Origin: an uncultured Rhizobiaceae group bacterium
GTDB lineage: Bacteria > Pseudomonadota > Alphaproteobacteria > Rhizobiales > Rhizobiaceae
NCBI GenBank assembly: GCA_937930845.1
Contig: CALHBJ010000008.1
Location: 247,132 to 311,131, forward strand
Direction of reading: 5' to 3'
Length of the DNA: 64,000 nt
A program made the translations under genes and the position numbers. Positions 19,231 to 32,789 of the stretch are shown piece after piece. Every line of letters begins with the position of its first letter. Within the stretch, counting starts at the first letter, position 1. A model generated the notes under the pieces. The model saw only the letters and a program-made list of their open reading frames with translations, made no database searches and was not told where the DNA came from.

Positions 19231-19529
19231 TGGCCAAAGGATACTGGATTGCCACGGTCGATGTGCATGACCTGGAAGCCTACAAGGAATATGTGCAAGC
19301 CAATGGGGAGGCCTTTGCCAAGTTTGGCGCTAAATTTCTCGTACGTGGCGGCGAATTTGAAAACCCTGAGGGCAAGTTGCGGTCTCGCAATGTGGTGCTG
19401 GAGTTTGACTCATATGAACAGGCAAAAGCCTGCTATCACTCCCCCGAATATGCAAAAGCCCTGGCAATTCGCACTAGGAGCGGCGTTTCCCAGGGCGATC
19501 TGATCATAATTGAAGGTTATGACGGCTGA
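19230..19529 (+). CDS. DUF1330 family protein (second of a tandem pair)
   Basis: A 99-residue paralogue of the preceding gene, sharing the start MAKGYWIA, the middle segments KFGAKFLVRGGEFE and RNVVLEFDSYEQA, and the terminal LIIIEGYDG. The two copies are clearly related yet diverged, so this is an old duplication. The ATG overlaps the upstream TAA (TAATG), which couples translation. Members probably form dimers of the ABM-like fold; function unknown. Confidence 0.87.
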   Translation: MAKGYWIATVDVHDLEAYKEYVQANGEAFAKFGAKFLVRGGEFENPEGKLRSRNVVLEFDSYEQAKACYHSPEYAKALAIRTRSGVSQGDLIIIEGYDG

Positions 19530-19546
19530 ATTTGTTAATTAATGTA

Positions 19547-19599
19547 AATGTGATCACATTCCCTTGAATGCCACATTGTTACACCTACGTCATGTGTAA
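19547..19599. promoter_or_regulatory. Two inverted repeats before the DUF2852 gene
   Basis: AATGTGATCACATT (19547-19560) is a perfect 14-bp palindrome, and TTACAC (19579-19584) pairs with GTGTAA (19594-19599). Both lie in the 128-base gap before the next gene and look like dimeric-regulator sites. The TGTGA/TCACA core recalls Crp half sites but without the usual six-base spacer. Confidence 0.35.
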
Positions 19600-19657
19600 G
19601 CAGCGGCCATGATCTCCAGCCTTTGAGCCGCCGCACCCATCAAAGAGGGGAATACCC

Positions 19658-20116
19658 ATGACTAACGCACTGATCCGCCCAGCTTGGACACCTGTCACCA
19701 TCGCCATGATGATTGTCGGTTTCATGATCTTTTGGCCGCTTGGCCTGGCCATGATCGCCTACATTATTTGGGGTGACCGGCTTGACCAGTTCAAATCGGA
19801 TGTGAACAAGGCAACCGACAAGGCGTCTGACATGTTTTCCAAAGCGCCTTCATTCGGCCATGCCCGCACCGGCAATGTGGCCTTTGACGACTGGCGCGAA
19901 GGTGAATTGAAACGGCTTCATGAAGAACGCATCAAGCTTGATGAGATGCGTGCAGATTTCGATGATTATGCCCGCGAATTGCGCCGCGCCAAGGACGAAG
20001 AAGAGTTCGACCGCTTTATGGCCCACCGCGCCAAGCAGGTGGACAATGGTGACGACGCGCCAACCAAGCCAAAACGGGTGAAGAAATCCGGCGGCAAGGC
20101 TGTCCCCGGCGTGTGA
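19658..20116 (+). CDS. DUF2852 membrane protein
   Basis: A 152-residue protein with one hydrophobic segment, about residues 13-38 (rich in VGFMIFWPLGLAMIAYIIW), matching the DUF2852 domain found widely in alphaproteobacteria. It is followed by a long charged, probably coiled-coil region (about 85-135, DDWREGELKRLHEERIKLDEM and after) and a basic Lys-rich tail. Likely an inner-membrane protein with a cytoplasmic helix; function unknown. GAGGGGAAT precedes the ATG. A terminator follows, so this is probably a single-gene unit. Confidence 0.85.
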   Translation: MTNALIRPAWTPVTIAMMIVGFMIFWPLGLAMIAYIIWGDRLDQFKSDVNKATDKASDMFSKAPSFGHARTGNVAFDDWREGELKRLHEERIKLDEMRADFDDYARELRRAKDEEEFDRFMAHRAKQVDNGDDAPTKPKRVKKSGGKAVPGV

Positions 20117-20143
20117 TTTTTCCCGCATCGACGGAAACATCCA

Positions 20144-20175
20144 AATCCCGCTTCCCACCGGAGGCGGGATTTTTT
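20144..20175 (+). terminator. Rho-independent terminator after the DUF2852 gene
   Basis: Stem AATCCCGC/GCGGGATT with a 12-base loop, followed by a run of T. Confidence 0.85.
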
Positions 20176-20242
20176 ATGATGCGTGTGAGTTTTTTTGACT
20201 TTGCCGATTCCCTCCCATCCTCAAAAGTCTTAGACTGCGGCC

Positions 20243-21007
20243 ATGCTATCCCTATTGAAGAAGCGCCCTCCTGCGCGCGGGGGCCTTGTTGAACGTTGGA
20301 CCCTGCTTGAACTGGACGGGCGGTCGGTGGATGTGCGCATTGTGGAAAATCCGCGTACATCGCGCCTTACGCTGAGGCTGGTCCCTGCTTCTAAAAAGGG
20401 AGAAAGTCTCAAGGTCACCGTGCCACCAGGCACGCCGGACGGTGACATTGACGATTTTCTTGAACGGAATCGCGCCTGGGCCGCCGCGCGGATTGCGCGA
20501 TTGCCGCAGGTATTGAAAATCAATGATGGCGTCACAATTCCCCTGCGCGGCGTGCCCCATCGTATTGTCCATTCCGGCCTGGGCCGGGGTATTGTCTCAA
20601 TCGGGCGCGAAGAAGACGGGCCGGTGATACGGGTGTTTGGCGACCCCAAATTCATTCCACGCAAGGTGGGCGACTTTTTAAAACGTCAGGCAAAACAGGA
20701 CCTGACCAAGGCTGTTGCGACCTATTGTGCAGCTTTGGATGTGAAAGCAAAATCGATCACATTGCGCGATACAACATCGCGCTGGGGCTCGTGCTCTTCA
20801 AGCGGCGCGCTGAATTTCTCATGGCGCATCATATTGGCACCTCCAGAAGTGCTGCACTATCTGGCAGCCCATGAGGTGGCGCACTTGCGGGAAATGAACC
20901 ATTCAGATCGTTTCTGGGCCCATGTGAAACAAATATGCCCGGACATGGAGCAGCATAAATCGTGGCTGCGCACCCATGGGGCAAAATTGCACGCCGTTCA
21001 GGCGTGA
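20243..21007 (+). CDS. YgjP-like (DUF45) zinc metallopeptidase
   Basis: A 254-residue protein ending in a YgjP/SprT-like peptidase domain. The zinc motif HEVAHLREMNHSDRFW lies near residues 212-227 (HExxH plus a downstream His), preceded by the family-typical RWGSCSSSGALNFSWRIILAP. The N-terminal part, with the IVENPRTSRLTLRLVP strand pair, is the usual DUF45 start. A predicted cytoplasmic metal-dependent peptidase; natural substrate unknown. It lies 68 bases before the trpF start. Confidence 0.88.
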   Translation: MLSLLKKRPPARGGLVERWTLLELDGRSVDVRIVENPRTSRLTLRLVPASKKGESLKVTVPPGTPDGDIDDFLERNRAWAAARIARLPQVLKINDGVTIPLRGVPHRIVHSGLGRGIVSIGREEDGPVIRVFGDPKFIPRKVGDFLKRQAKQDLTKAVATYCAALDVKAKSITLRDTTSRWGSCSSSGALNFSWRIILAPPEVLHYLAAHEVAHLREMNHSDRFWAHVKQICPDMEQHKSWLRTHGAKLHAVQA

Positions 21008-21074
21008 TCCACCAAATGCACCAACGCCCGTACAAGCATGGACTTGGACGCTCACTTGTGCGAACCGAACAGGC

Positions 21075-21740
21075 ATGATGGAAAAACCAGCTCCCATGAT
21101 CAAGATATGCGGCCTGTCCACTGCCGCTGCGATTGACGCAGCGCGGGACAAGGGTGCCACGCATCTGGGATTCATATTTTTCCCCAAAAGCCCCCGCCAT
21201 GTTTCTGTTGAGCTTGCCGCTGCATTGTCCGCCCGTGCACAACCGGCGCAAACGGTTGCTGTTACCGTCAATGCCAGCGACGATATGCTGGATGAAATTG
21301 TTGCCACCATGAAGCCGGACTGGCTGCAATTGCATGGTTCAGAGAGCCCGGAAAGGATTGCAGAATTGCGCGCCCGCTACGAGCTTGGGATCATCAAGGC
21401 CCTTGCCGTGCGCGACCAGGATGATCTGGCCAAGGTTGCGCTGTATGATGGACATGTTGACCTGTTGCTGCTGGATGCCAAACCACCCAAGGGCAGCGAG
21501 TTACCGGGGGGCAATGGCGTGAGTTTCGACTGGTCGCTTTTGACCGGACTTGTCACAACAACGCCGATATTGCTTTCCGGTGGAATCGACACCAATAGCG
21601 CCGCGGTGGCGATGGAGCATGTCCGCGATGCGACAAATTCGATCATTGGACTTGATGTTTCATCTGGCGTGGAAAGCCAGCCTGGTGTTAAGAACATTGG
21701 CAAAATAGAGGCTTTCCTGGCGGCCAGTCACAGCGCCTGA
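21075..21740 (+). CDS. trpF: Phosphoribosylanthranilate isomerase
   Basis: Third step of tryptophan synthesis from anthranilate. A TIM-barrel protein of about 221 residues with KICGLS and [13 protein letters not shown] near the N-terminus, [10 protein letters not shown] mid-protein, and the phosphate-binding [12 protein letters not shown] and GLDVSSGVE segments at the end. ATGs at 21075, 21078 and 21096 (the last giving MIKICGL) are possible; I chose 21075. It leads the trpF-trpB-trpA-accD-folC run that is common in alphaproteobacteria; trpB follows by 26 bases. Confidence 0.95.
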   Translation: MMEKPAPMIKICGLSTAAAIDAARDKGATHLGFIFFPKSPRHVSVELAAALSARAQPAQTVAVTVNASDDMLDEIVATMKPDWLQLHGSESPERIAELRARYELGIIKALAVRDQDDLAKVALYDGHVDLLLLDAKPPKGSELPGGNGVSFDWSLLTGLVTTTPILLSGGIDTNSAAVAMEHVRDATNSIIGLDVSSGVESQPGVKNIGKIEAFLAASHSA

Positions 21741-21766
21741 ACCCATCGTGTATTGAGAGTAGAAAA

Positions 21767-22999
21767 ATGGATACGCAATCCGCACCATCGACCCTGCCGA
21801 ATTCATTCCGCAGCGGACCAGACAATGAGGGCATGTTCGGGATATTTGGCGGACGGTTCGTCGCTGAAACCTTGATGCCCAATATTCTGGAACTGGACGA
21901 TGCCTATGCGGCTGCGAAAAAAGACCCGGAATTTCTGTCTGAACTGGACTCGCTCAACAAACATTATACCGGCCGCCCCAGCCCGCTTTATTTTGCCGAA
22001 CGGCTAACCGATCACCTGGGCGGTGCAAAGGTTTATTTCAAGCGTGACGAACTCAACCATACGGGCAGCCACAAGATAAACAATTGCCTGGGGCAGATCC
22101 TGCTGGCCCGCCGCATGGGGAAGACCCGGCTTATTGCCGAAACCGGTGCCGGTCAGCACGGTGTGGCATCGGCAACCGTGGCAGCGCGTTTTGGCTACCC
22201 CTGTGTTGTTTATATGGGTGCCAAAGACGTGCACCGCCAGTCGCCCAACGTGTTTCGTATGCGCCTGCTCGGCGCCGAAATCAATTCCGTTACCGCCGGT
22301 GCCGGAACGCTCAAAGATGCCATGAACGAAGCCCTGCGTGACTGGGTCACCAATGTGGATGATACGTATTATCTCATTGGCACTGCAGCCGGTCCACACC
22401 CATATCCGGAACTTGTGCGGGATTTCCAATCGGTCATTGGCCGCGAAACACGCGAACAAATGCTCGAACGTGAGGGACGCCTTCCCGATATGCTGGTGGC
22501 ATCTGTGGGCGGCGGTTCCAACGCAATTGGCCTGTTCCACCCTTTCCTTGATGACGATACCGTTTCCATCGTCGGCGTTGAAGCAGGGGGTAAAGGGCTC
22601 GATGGCGATGAACATTGTGCTTCACTGACCGCTGGCCGCCCCGGCGTCTTGCATGGCAATCGCACCTATTTGTTGCAGGATGCCGAAGGCCAGATTGAAG
22701 AAGGGGCATCAATTTCAGCGGGGTTGGACTACCCCGGCATCGGGCCTGAACATTCCTGGCTGAAAGAAACCGGCCGTGTTGAATATGTGCCCATCATGGA
22801 CACTGAAGCCCTGGAGGCTTTCCAGTTACTGTGCCGCCTGGAAGGCATTATTCCAGCCCTGGAACCCAGCCACGCTTTGGCAGAAGTCATGAAACGTGCG
22901 CCGCAAATGGGTAAAGACCAGATCATCGTGATGAACCTTTGCGGGCGGGGTGACAAAGATGTCTTCACCGTTGGTGAAGCGCTCGGCGTTGAACTTTAA
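21767..22999 (+). CDS. trpB: Tryptophan synthase beta chain
   Basis: Condenses indole with serine using pyridoxal phosphate. The 410-residue protein shows [16 protein letters not shown] at the start, the PLP lysine in the [15 protein letters not shown] segment, [10 protein letters not shown], the phosphate cup VGGGSNAIG and the C-terminal NLCGRGDKD. All family hallmarks are intact. It forms an alpha2-beta2 complex with TrpA, encoded 20 bases downstream. Confidence 0.98.
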   Translation: MDTQSAPSTLPNSFRSGPDNEGMFGIFGGRFVAETLMPNILELDDAYAAAKKDPEFLSELDSLNKHYTGRPSPLYFAERLTDHLGGAKVYFKRDELNHTGSHKINNCLGQILLARRMGKTRLIAETGAGQHGVASATVAARFGYPCVVYMGAKDVHRQSPNVFRMRLLGAEINSVTAGAGTLKDAMNEALRDWVTNVDDTYYLIGTAAGPHPYPELVRDFQSVIGRETREQMLEREGRLPDMLVASVGGGSNAIGLFHPFLDDDTVSIVGVEAGGKGLDGDEHCASLTAGRPGVLHGNRTYLLQDAEGQIEEGASISAGLDYPGIGPEHSWLKETGRVEYVPIMDTEALEAFQLLCRLEGIIPALEPSHALAEVMKRAPQMGKDQIIVMNLCGRGDKDVFTVGEALGVEL

Positions 23000-23019
23000 G
23001 AACCGGCGGAGCCAGAACA

Positions 23020-23844
23020 ATGACACAACGTATGAGCGATTGCTTCGCACGCCTTAAGGACGAAAACCGTCCTGCATTTGTCACCTATTTCATGGGTGGC
23101 GATCCCGATTTCGATACATCCGTTAAGATCATGAAAGGCCTGCCTGGGGCGGGCGCGGATGTGATTGAACTTGGTATGCCGTTTTCAGACCCCATGGCGG
23201 ATGGACCGTCAATTCAGGCCGCAGGATTGCGTGCCCTTAATGGCGGGCAAAATCTTGATACCAGCTTTGCCATGGTGCGCGCCTTTCGTGAAACCGACAC
23301 GTCCACCCCGATTGTGCTGATGGGCTATTACAATCCCATCTATCAATATGGGCCAGAACGGTTTCTCGATGACGCCAAGGCCGCCGGTGTGGATGGCATG
23401 ATCATTGTCGATCTGCCCCCGGAAATGGATGAGGAATTGTGCATCCCCGCCCTGGCGCGCGATCTCAACTTCATTCGCCTGGCAACGCCCACAACCGACG
23501 AAAAGCGCTTGCCCAAGGTGCTCTCAAACACATCTGGCTTTGTCTATTATGTGTCGATCAACGGCATTACAGGCGCTGCTGCACCGGAGCCGGATGAAGT
23601 GGCGAAATCCGTTGCCCATATCAAGGCCAAGACCGACCTGCCGATTTGCGTGGGATTTGGTGTGCGGTCGGCTGAACAGGCAAAAATGATTGGCCGGGCC
23701 GCCGATGGTGTGGTGGTCGGCTCTGCTATTGTATCAACCGTGGCGAAAAGTCTTGTGGATGGTAAAGCCAGCGACAGCACGGTTGACGATACACTGGCGC
23801 TTGTCGCATCAATCGCCCAGGGAGTGCGCAGTGCGCGCAGTTGA
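23020..23844 (+). CDS. trpA: Tryptophan synthase alpha chain
   Basis: Splits indole-3-glycerol phosphate and passes indole to TrpB. The 274-residue TIM barrel carries [12 protein letters not shown], the catalytic Glu in [16 protein letters not shown] (with the later catalytic Asp), [12 protein letters not shown], and the phosphate loop [13 protein letters not shown] 23020 and 23032 (MSDCFARL) are both in frame. Second gene of the TrpBA pair; accD follows after 109 bases. Confidence 0.97.
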   Translation: MTQRMSDCFARLKDENRPAFVTYFMGGDPDFDTSVKIMKGLPGAGADVIELGMPFSDPMADGPSIQAAGLRALNGGQNLDTSFAMVRAFRETDTSTPIVLMGYYNPIYQYGPERFLDDAKAAGVDGMIIVDLPPEMDEELCIPALARDLNFIRLATPTTDEKRLPKVLSNTSGFVYYVSINGITGAAAPEPDEVAKSVAHIKAKTDLPICVGFGVRSAEQAKMIGRAADGVVVGSAIVSTVAKSLVDGKASDSTVDDTLALVASIAQGVRSARS

Positions 23845-23953
23845 ACCGCCAAGCCACCGTCTTGCCCATGGTTTTGCTGGGCAGCCGGTCGCTAGTCTGC
23901 CATATTGAATACTTATATCCGCAAACGACTTTCAAAGACTTTCGGAGCATCCA

Positions 23954-24982
23954 ATGAACTGGATCACCAACTACGTTAAACCCAAGCTCGATTTTCTTGG
24001 CCGCAAGAACATGCCGGAAAATCTATGGATCAAAGACCCTGACTCCGGGGAAATGGTGTTCCATACCGATCTGGAGGCCAACCAATTTGTGGTGCCGGGT
24101 TCGGGTTATCACATGGCGATTACGGCTCCGGAACGGTTGAAGCACTTCTTTGATGACGGTGCGTTTGAGCGTTTCGAACAGCCAACCGTTGCGGTTGACC
24201 CGCTGAAATTTCGCGATGAACGCCGATACACCGACAAGCTGAAAGAGAATCGCGCGAAGACGGGGACGGAAGACACAATCGTGGCGGGCACCGGAAAAGT
24301 GGCTGGGATGGATGTCACCGCTTGTGTTCAGGACTTCAAATTCATGGGCGGTTCGCTGGGCATGGCGGCTGGAGAGGCGATTATCAACGCGATGGAACAG
24401 GCGGTTCGCCGCAACACACCGCTCGTCCTTTTTGCCGCATCGGGCGGTGCGCGAATGCAGGAGGGTATTCTTTCCCTCATGCAATTGCCGCGCACAACCG
24501 TTGCTGTGCAAATGCTGCGCGAAGCGGGCCTGCCCTATATCGTCGTGCTGACCAACCCAACAACGGGGGGCGTTTCTGCCTCCTATGCGATGTTGGGCGA
24601 TATTCACATTGCCGAGCCTGGTGCTTTGATCTGCTTTGCCGGCCCCCGTGTCATCGAACAGACCATCCGCGAAAAACTGCCGGAAGGGTTCCAGCGCGCC
24701 GAATATCTTCAGGAACACGGCATGGTTGACATGGTTGTGCCGCGCACTGAACTGAAAGCAACCATTTCCAACCTTTTGCACCTGATGATGAAAAAGCCCT
24801 TGCCCGCCAAGGAGCCTGTAGATGCGGAAGACGAAAATGCAGCCGCTGTTGCGCAGACCGGCGATGAGGCCGTTCCAGCCGATACTTCGGCGAGCACGGC
24901 TTTAGAGGAAACCGCACAAGTGCGCGTCGCACCGATGAGCGCTGATGTCTCCGTTGCTGACGCAAACCCGGCCAAAGCCTAA
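23954..24982 (+). CDS. accD: Acetyl-CoA carboxylase carboxyltransferase beta subunit
   Basis: Transfers the carboxyl group from biotin to acetyl-CoA in fatty-acid synthesis. The 342-residue product begins [18 protein letters not shown] and has the crotonase-like core with [23 protein letters not shown] and [17 protein letters not shown]. The N-terminal zinc-ribbon cysteines of E. coli AccD are absent: [13 protein letters not shown] and [10 protein letters not shown] (about residues 24-54) carry none of the four. The last 60 residues are an acidic, Ala-rich tail. It sits between trpA and folC, its usual alphaproteobacterial place. Confidence 0.96.
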   Translation: MNWITNYVKPKLDFLGRKNMPENLWIKDPDSGEMVFHTDLEANQFVVPGSGYHMAITAPERLKHFFDDGAFERFEQPTVAVDPLKFRDERRYTDKLKENRAKTGTEDTIVAGTGKVAGMDVTACVQDFKFMGGSLGMAAGEAIINAMEQAVRRNTPLVLFAASGGARMQEGILSLMQLPRTTVAVQMLREAGLPYIVVLTNPTTGGVSASYAMLGDIHIAEPGALICFAGPRVIEQTIREKLPEGFQRAEYLQEHGMVDMVVPRTELKATISNLLHLMMKKPLPAKEPVDAEDENAAAVAQTGDEAVPADTSASTALEETAQVRVAPMSADVSVADANPAKA

Positions 24983-25006
24983 GCAGTAGCTGGGTTGGGG
25001 CACCAG

Positions 25007-26335
25007 ATGACAGGCGCTGCCGAGCGCATTGAAGCGCTGATGAAGATTCATCCCAAGGGGTTTGATCTGTCACTTGAGCGTCTCATCGGCCTGCTTTCCA
25101 AGCTGGGCGACCCCCACCTGAAACTGCCACCCGTCATCCATTTTGCCGGCACCAATGGCAAAGGTTCGACGATTGCCTTTAGCCGGGCGATTTTGGAAGC
25201 CGCTGGCCTGAGTGTTCATGTGGACACATCACCCCATTTGGTGAACTGGCATGAGCGGTTTCGCATGGGGCGGAAAAATGTACCCGGTGCTCTGGTGGAC
25301 GATGCAACGCTCAGCGATGCCATTGAGCGGGTTGCCGTGGCCAATGATGGCGACCCAATTACCGTTTTCGAAGTTCTCACCGCCGTGACATTTGTTCTGT
25401 TCAGCGAGCATGATGCGGATGTGTGCCTGATTGAAGTGGGGCTTGGGGGCCGGTTCGATTCAACCAATGTGATGGAAGAAGTTGCGGTCAGCGTCATCAC
25501 ACCTGTTTCGATGGATCATGAGGCATTTCTGGGGGACACAATCGCCAAGATTGCCTTTGAGAAAGCCGGGATCATTCGCCGCAAGACCCCGTTGATCGTG
25601 GGGCAACAGCAACCCGAAGCATTGGCCGTGATTGAGCAACAGGCTGCAAAAATGCTGGCGCCTGTGATGGTGTTTGGTGAACATTTTGCCGGATCCGGCG
25701 AAAATGGCCGCATGGTATTCCATGATGAGAACAGTCTGGTTGACTTACCACTGCCCCGGCTTGGCGGACACCACCAGATTGAGAATGCCGCTGTGGCGCT
25801 CGCTGCGTGCAGAACATTTGTAGCCACGCAAGGTATTGAACTTGGCGAACAGGCATTATCAGACGGTCTCTTGCAGGCCTTTTGGCCGGGTCGAATGCAG
25901 AAATTGCCGCCAGGAAAACTACCCGGCAGCCAATTGCAGGAAAACGAAATCTGGCTCGACGGGGGGCATAACCCCGCAGCGGCGGCAGCCATTGCCGCCC
26001 ATTTGGCCACGCTGGAAGAGGCGGCTTCAAAGCCCCTGGTTCTGATTTGTGGGATGTTGAATACCAAGGATCCATCCGGCTATTTCAATCATTTCGCATC
26101 TTTGGCACAAAAAGTGGTCACGGTTCCCATCCTGTCCAGTGACGCTGGCATCCCTGCGCAAGAATTGGCTCAAATTGCCGCCAGTTGTGGATTAAATGCT
26201 ACGGCGGCGACTTCTCTTGCAGGGGCGATGGAGATTGTTGGGTCGAGCACGGCAAACCCTTGCCGTGTTCTCATTTGCGGGTCGCTCTATCTGGTAGGCG
26301 ATGCATTGGGTCAAAACGAAACGCCACCAACCTGA
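25007..26335 (+). CDS. folC: Folylpolyglutamate synthase / dihydrofolate synthase
   Basis: Mur-ligase-family enzyme that adds glutamate to dihydropteroate or folates. In about 442 residues it shows HFAGTNGKGST (P-loop) near residue 45, DTSPHLVNWHERF, the VCLIEVGLGGRFDSTN motif, the MDHEAFLGDTIAKIAFEKAG stretch and LDGGHNPAAAAA in the C-terminal domain. ATG 25007 (MTGAAERI) is preceded by TTGGGG; a TTG at 24995 would overlap that site. Last gene of the trp-accD-folC run. Confidence 0.95.
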   Translation: MTGAAERIEALMKIHPKGFDLSLERLIGLLSKLGDPHLKLPPVIHFAGTNGKGSTIAFSRAILEAAGLSVHVDTSPHLVNWHERFRMGRKNVPGALVDDATLSDAIERVAVANDGDPITVFEVLTAVTFVLFSEHDADVCLIEVGLGGRFDSTNVMEEVAVSVITPVSMDHEAFLGDTIAKIAFEKAGIIRRKTPLIVGQQQPEALAVIEQQAAKMLAPVMVFGEHFAGSGENGRMVFHDENSLVDLPLPRLGGHHQIENAAVALAACRTFVATQGIELGEQALSDGLLQAFWPGRMQKLPPGKLPGSQLQENEIWLDGGHNPAAAAAIAAHLATLEEAASKPLVLICGMLNTKDPSGYFNHFASLAQKVVTVPILSSDAGIPAQELAQIAASCGLNATAATSLAGAMEIVGSSTANPCRVLICGSLYLVGDALGQNETPPT

Positions 26336-26501
26336 GCCAGCAGTATGTCGTACAAATGTGACAATCCGCCCATGTAACTGATTCTGTACCAATTGGATTT
26401 TAAAAAAGACCAACCTCACTATTGACCCTTGACCCTGGGTTGAGCCTGACGGAAACTTCTCATTTGCGCTTGGTGCATTAGAATTTCAGAGGGGTAACAA
26501 C

Positions 26502-27191
26502 GTGGATTCAATTTCCAAAATTCCCGTTTTCAGGAATATGTCCGAAGAATCGGTCGCCGCCTATTCCAAGCGGTGTTCGTGGCGCAGTTATGACGAGAAT
26601 GAACTCGTCATCGACTATGAAGACGATACTTGCGACGTTCGTTTCATTACCTCCGGCAAAGTGCGCATCATTTTGCGGATTGCCACCGGCAAGGAAGTTA
26701 TCCTGACAGAGATGGGCGATGGCGATTTCTTTGGCGAGATTGCAGCCATAGATAATGATGGACGGTCCGCCAATGTGACCGCACTAAGCCGCTCACAAAT
26801 GTGCATCATGCCGCAAGCTGTATTCATGGAATTGCTGGATGAAGAACCGGAGTTCAACCGCGCCGTCATGCGCACATTGGCCGAACGTGTCCGCCATCTG
26901 AACCTGCGGCTTGCCGAGCATTGTTTCCTACAGACCAAGCACCGGCTCTATTCTGAATTGTTGCGGCAATCGCGCCCTCGCCTTGGCCATGAAGACCAGC
27001 GCTCCATTTCCCCGCCGCCCACTCAAAAAGACCTGGCATCGCGCATCGGCACCCGACGTGAGGTTGTGTCGCGCGAAATTGCCAATTTGAAACGCAGCGG
27101 TGTGGTGGACAAGACAACAGGCGCGCTGATCCTGTGCGATTTGCCACGGCTCAACGCCATGATTTCGGCTGGCTGGGCAGAAGCTGAATAG
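26502..27191 (+). CDS. Crp/Fnr-family transcriptional regulator
   Basis: A 229-residue regulator with an N-terminal cyclic-nucleotide-binding-like beta roll (about 15-125; GDGDFFGEIAAIDNDGRSANVTAL resembles the cAMP pocket with its Gly-Glu and an Arg) and a C-terminal HTH-Crp domain (TQKDLASRIGTRREVVSREIANLKRSGVV, about 175-205). No N-terminal cysteine cluster is present, so it is not an oxygen sensor of the Fnr iron-sulfur type. Start is a GTG preceded by GAGGGGTAAC. It stands alone between folC and a convergent phosphatase gene; its targets are unknown. Confidence 0.9.
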   Translation: MDSISKIPVFRNMSEESVAAYSKRCSWRSYDENELVIDYEDDTCDVRFITSGKVRIILRIATGKEVILTEMGDGDFFGEIAAIDNDGRSANVTALSRSQMCIMPQAVFMELLDEEPEFNRAVMRTLAERVRHLNLRLAEHCFLQTKHRLYSELLRQSRPRLGHEDQRSISPPPTQKDLASRIGTRREVVSREIANLKRSGVVDKTTGALILCDLPRLNAMISAGWAEAE

Positions 27192-27214
27192 AGCTTGCGA
27201 TAAAAGATGACTAC

Positions 27215-27230
27215 CGGCTGTTCCGAGCCG
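27215..27230. terminator. Small hairpin between convergent genes
   Basis: CGGCT/AGCCG with a six-base loop lies between the ends of the Crp-type gene and the convergent phosphatase gene. It could act in both directions, but the stem is short and no T-run is seen. Confidence 0.25.
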
Positions 27231-27236
27231 TACAAT

Positions 27237-28043
27237 TTACCTGTTGAACAGGCGACCAAACAGGCCTGGAGATTTTTTCGGGTTCGCCTCTGATTCGGTT
27301 TGCGCCACCGTGCTGGACCCGCGTGGCGCAAGGGATGCTCCCTTTAGAATTGAAAGCGGCCGGTCCAGAACCATTTTTCGCGCTTCTTCTTCTCCTAACC
27401 GTCCGGCCACCATATCTCGCGCCTGGGACAATCCCGGCTTACGGTATTTATGGTCGTGGGCATCGCTGGCCAGAATATCCACAAGACCTTCATCGAGCAT
27501 CCGCTCGCTCCAATATTGGATACGGTCGCCAAACAACCCGGTCAAAGAGGCTGCGGTGAGTTGTACCACCAAGCCGCAATTGGCGAGTTCGCTCATCACA
27601 TCATAGTGGTGCTCAATCCATTTCAACCGCTCTGGATGAGTCAGTACCGGCATGTACCCCTGATCCATGAGCTGTTTTACAAAGTCCACAATCCGGGGCG
27701 GCATCACATCATGAGGCGGCTCAAACAAAAAATATTTTGTGCCCCCAAGGGACAACGCCTGGCCTGATGACAAATGGGCCGCCATATTGGCCGAGATGTG
27801 AACATCCGCGCCTGCAACCAGTTCCAATGGAATGTCATTTACAACCAGCGCCTGACGCAATTGGTCAACGGCCTGCAGAATTTGGGGGCCGGTATTGGTG
27901 TAAACTGGGGGATTGATGTGGGGTGTGCATGCCAGAATGCGGGTGCCGTCCTGAACCGCAATTCGCGCCATCTCAAGTGCCTGATCCACCGAGCCAGCGC
28001 CATCGTCGATACCGGGCAAAATATGGCTGTGCAAATCAATCAT
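27237..28043 (-). CDS. CpsB/YwqE-type tyrosine-protein phosphatase (PHP domain)
   Basis: Metal-dependent PHP-fold phosphatase of 268 residues that in relatives removes phosphate from the tyrosine cluster of BY-kinases controlling capsule or exopolysaccharide assembly. Metal-binding motifs: MIDLHSHILPGIDDGA at the N-terminus, ACTPHINPP, VLTHPERLKW, and LASDAHDHKYRKPGL. The last 30 residues are unconserved. It lies 53 bases downstream of gyrB on the same strand. A BY-kinase with a tyrosine-rich tail is encoded 36 kb away at the right end of this window and is a plausible partner. Confidence 0.87.
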   Translation of the reverse strand: MIDLHSHILPGIDDGAGSVDQALEMARIAVQDGTRILACTPHINPPVYTNTGPQILQAVDQLRQALVVNDIPLELVAGADVHISANMAAHLSSGQALSLGGTKYFLFEPPHDVMPPRIVDFVKQLMDQGYMPVLTHPERLKWIEHHYDVMSELANCGLVVQLTAASLTGLFGDRIQYWSERMLDEGLVDILASDAHDHKYRKPGLSQARDMVAGRLGEEEARKMVLDRPLSILKGASLAPRGSSTVAQTESEANPKKSPGLFGRLFNR

Positions 28044-28096
28044 GTGGCAGCACGCTAAAGTAACGTAACGGTAAGGTGAAGTGCAGCTTTGGTTTT

Positions 28097-30559
<2,463 letters not shown>

Positions 30560-30662
30560 TTAGAAGCGGCGCACATGCCCGCGCCAGACCCGCGCGAATC
30601 GCACGGTTTCTGACATTGAATATAGGTTGTAAAGGGCGGAAAACCAAACCAGACAGGGGCTT

Positions 30663-32518
<1,856 letters not shown>

Positions 32519-32688
32519 TTATGCCGGTTTAAACAGGGATTTTTCGGCGGTCCGAAAGGCTTGAGACATGTAGAACTTTGTGCACCGGGTGTCACCCGCA
32601 AAGGCCCTGATTTCGCAATGTGGGCCAGCCATGGGTTCCAGCGTGTCCAAAAAGCGCGAATTGTCGGTAAAAGCACTGATTTTGCCCT

Positions 32689-32717
32689 TTGACACGGTGG
32701 CGGGTGGGCGCTAGACC
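32689..32717 (+). promoter_or_regulatory. Possible promoter of the TIGR02300 gene
   Basis: TTGACA at 32689-32694 and TAGACC at 32712-32717 with 17 bases between. A GC-rich imperfect hairpin (CCCCGG..CCGGGG, about 32729-32757) lies downstream in the presumed leader. Only the -35 box is a strong match. Confidence 0.35.
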
Positions 32718-32789
32718 CTCGGCCTAGCCCCGGGTGTGAAACCATTGCACCGGGGAGCGGAACCCCAGTTAGCATGATGAGGCATTCCT

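Noticed and set aside
22004-22615. A 203-codon frame antisense to trpB
   Set aside because: The trpB frame is complete and fully conserved across the stretch; the antisense product has no recognisable features.
24023-24781. A 252-codon frame antisense to accD
   Set aside because: Shadow of the intact accD gene; His-rich composition typical of reverse reading.
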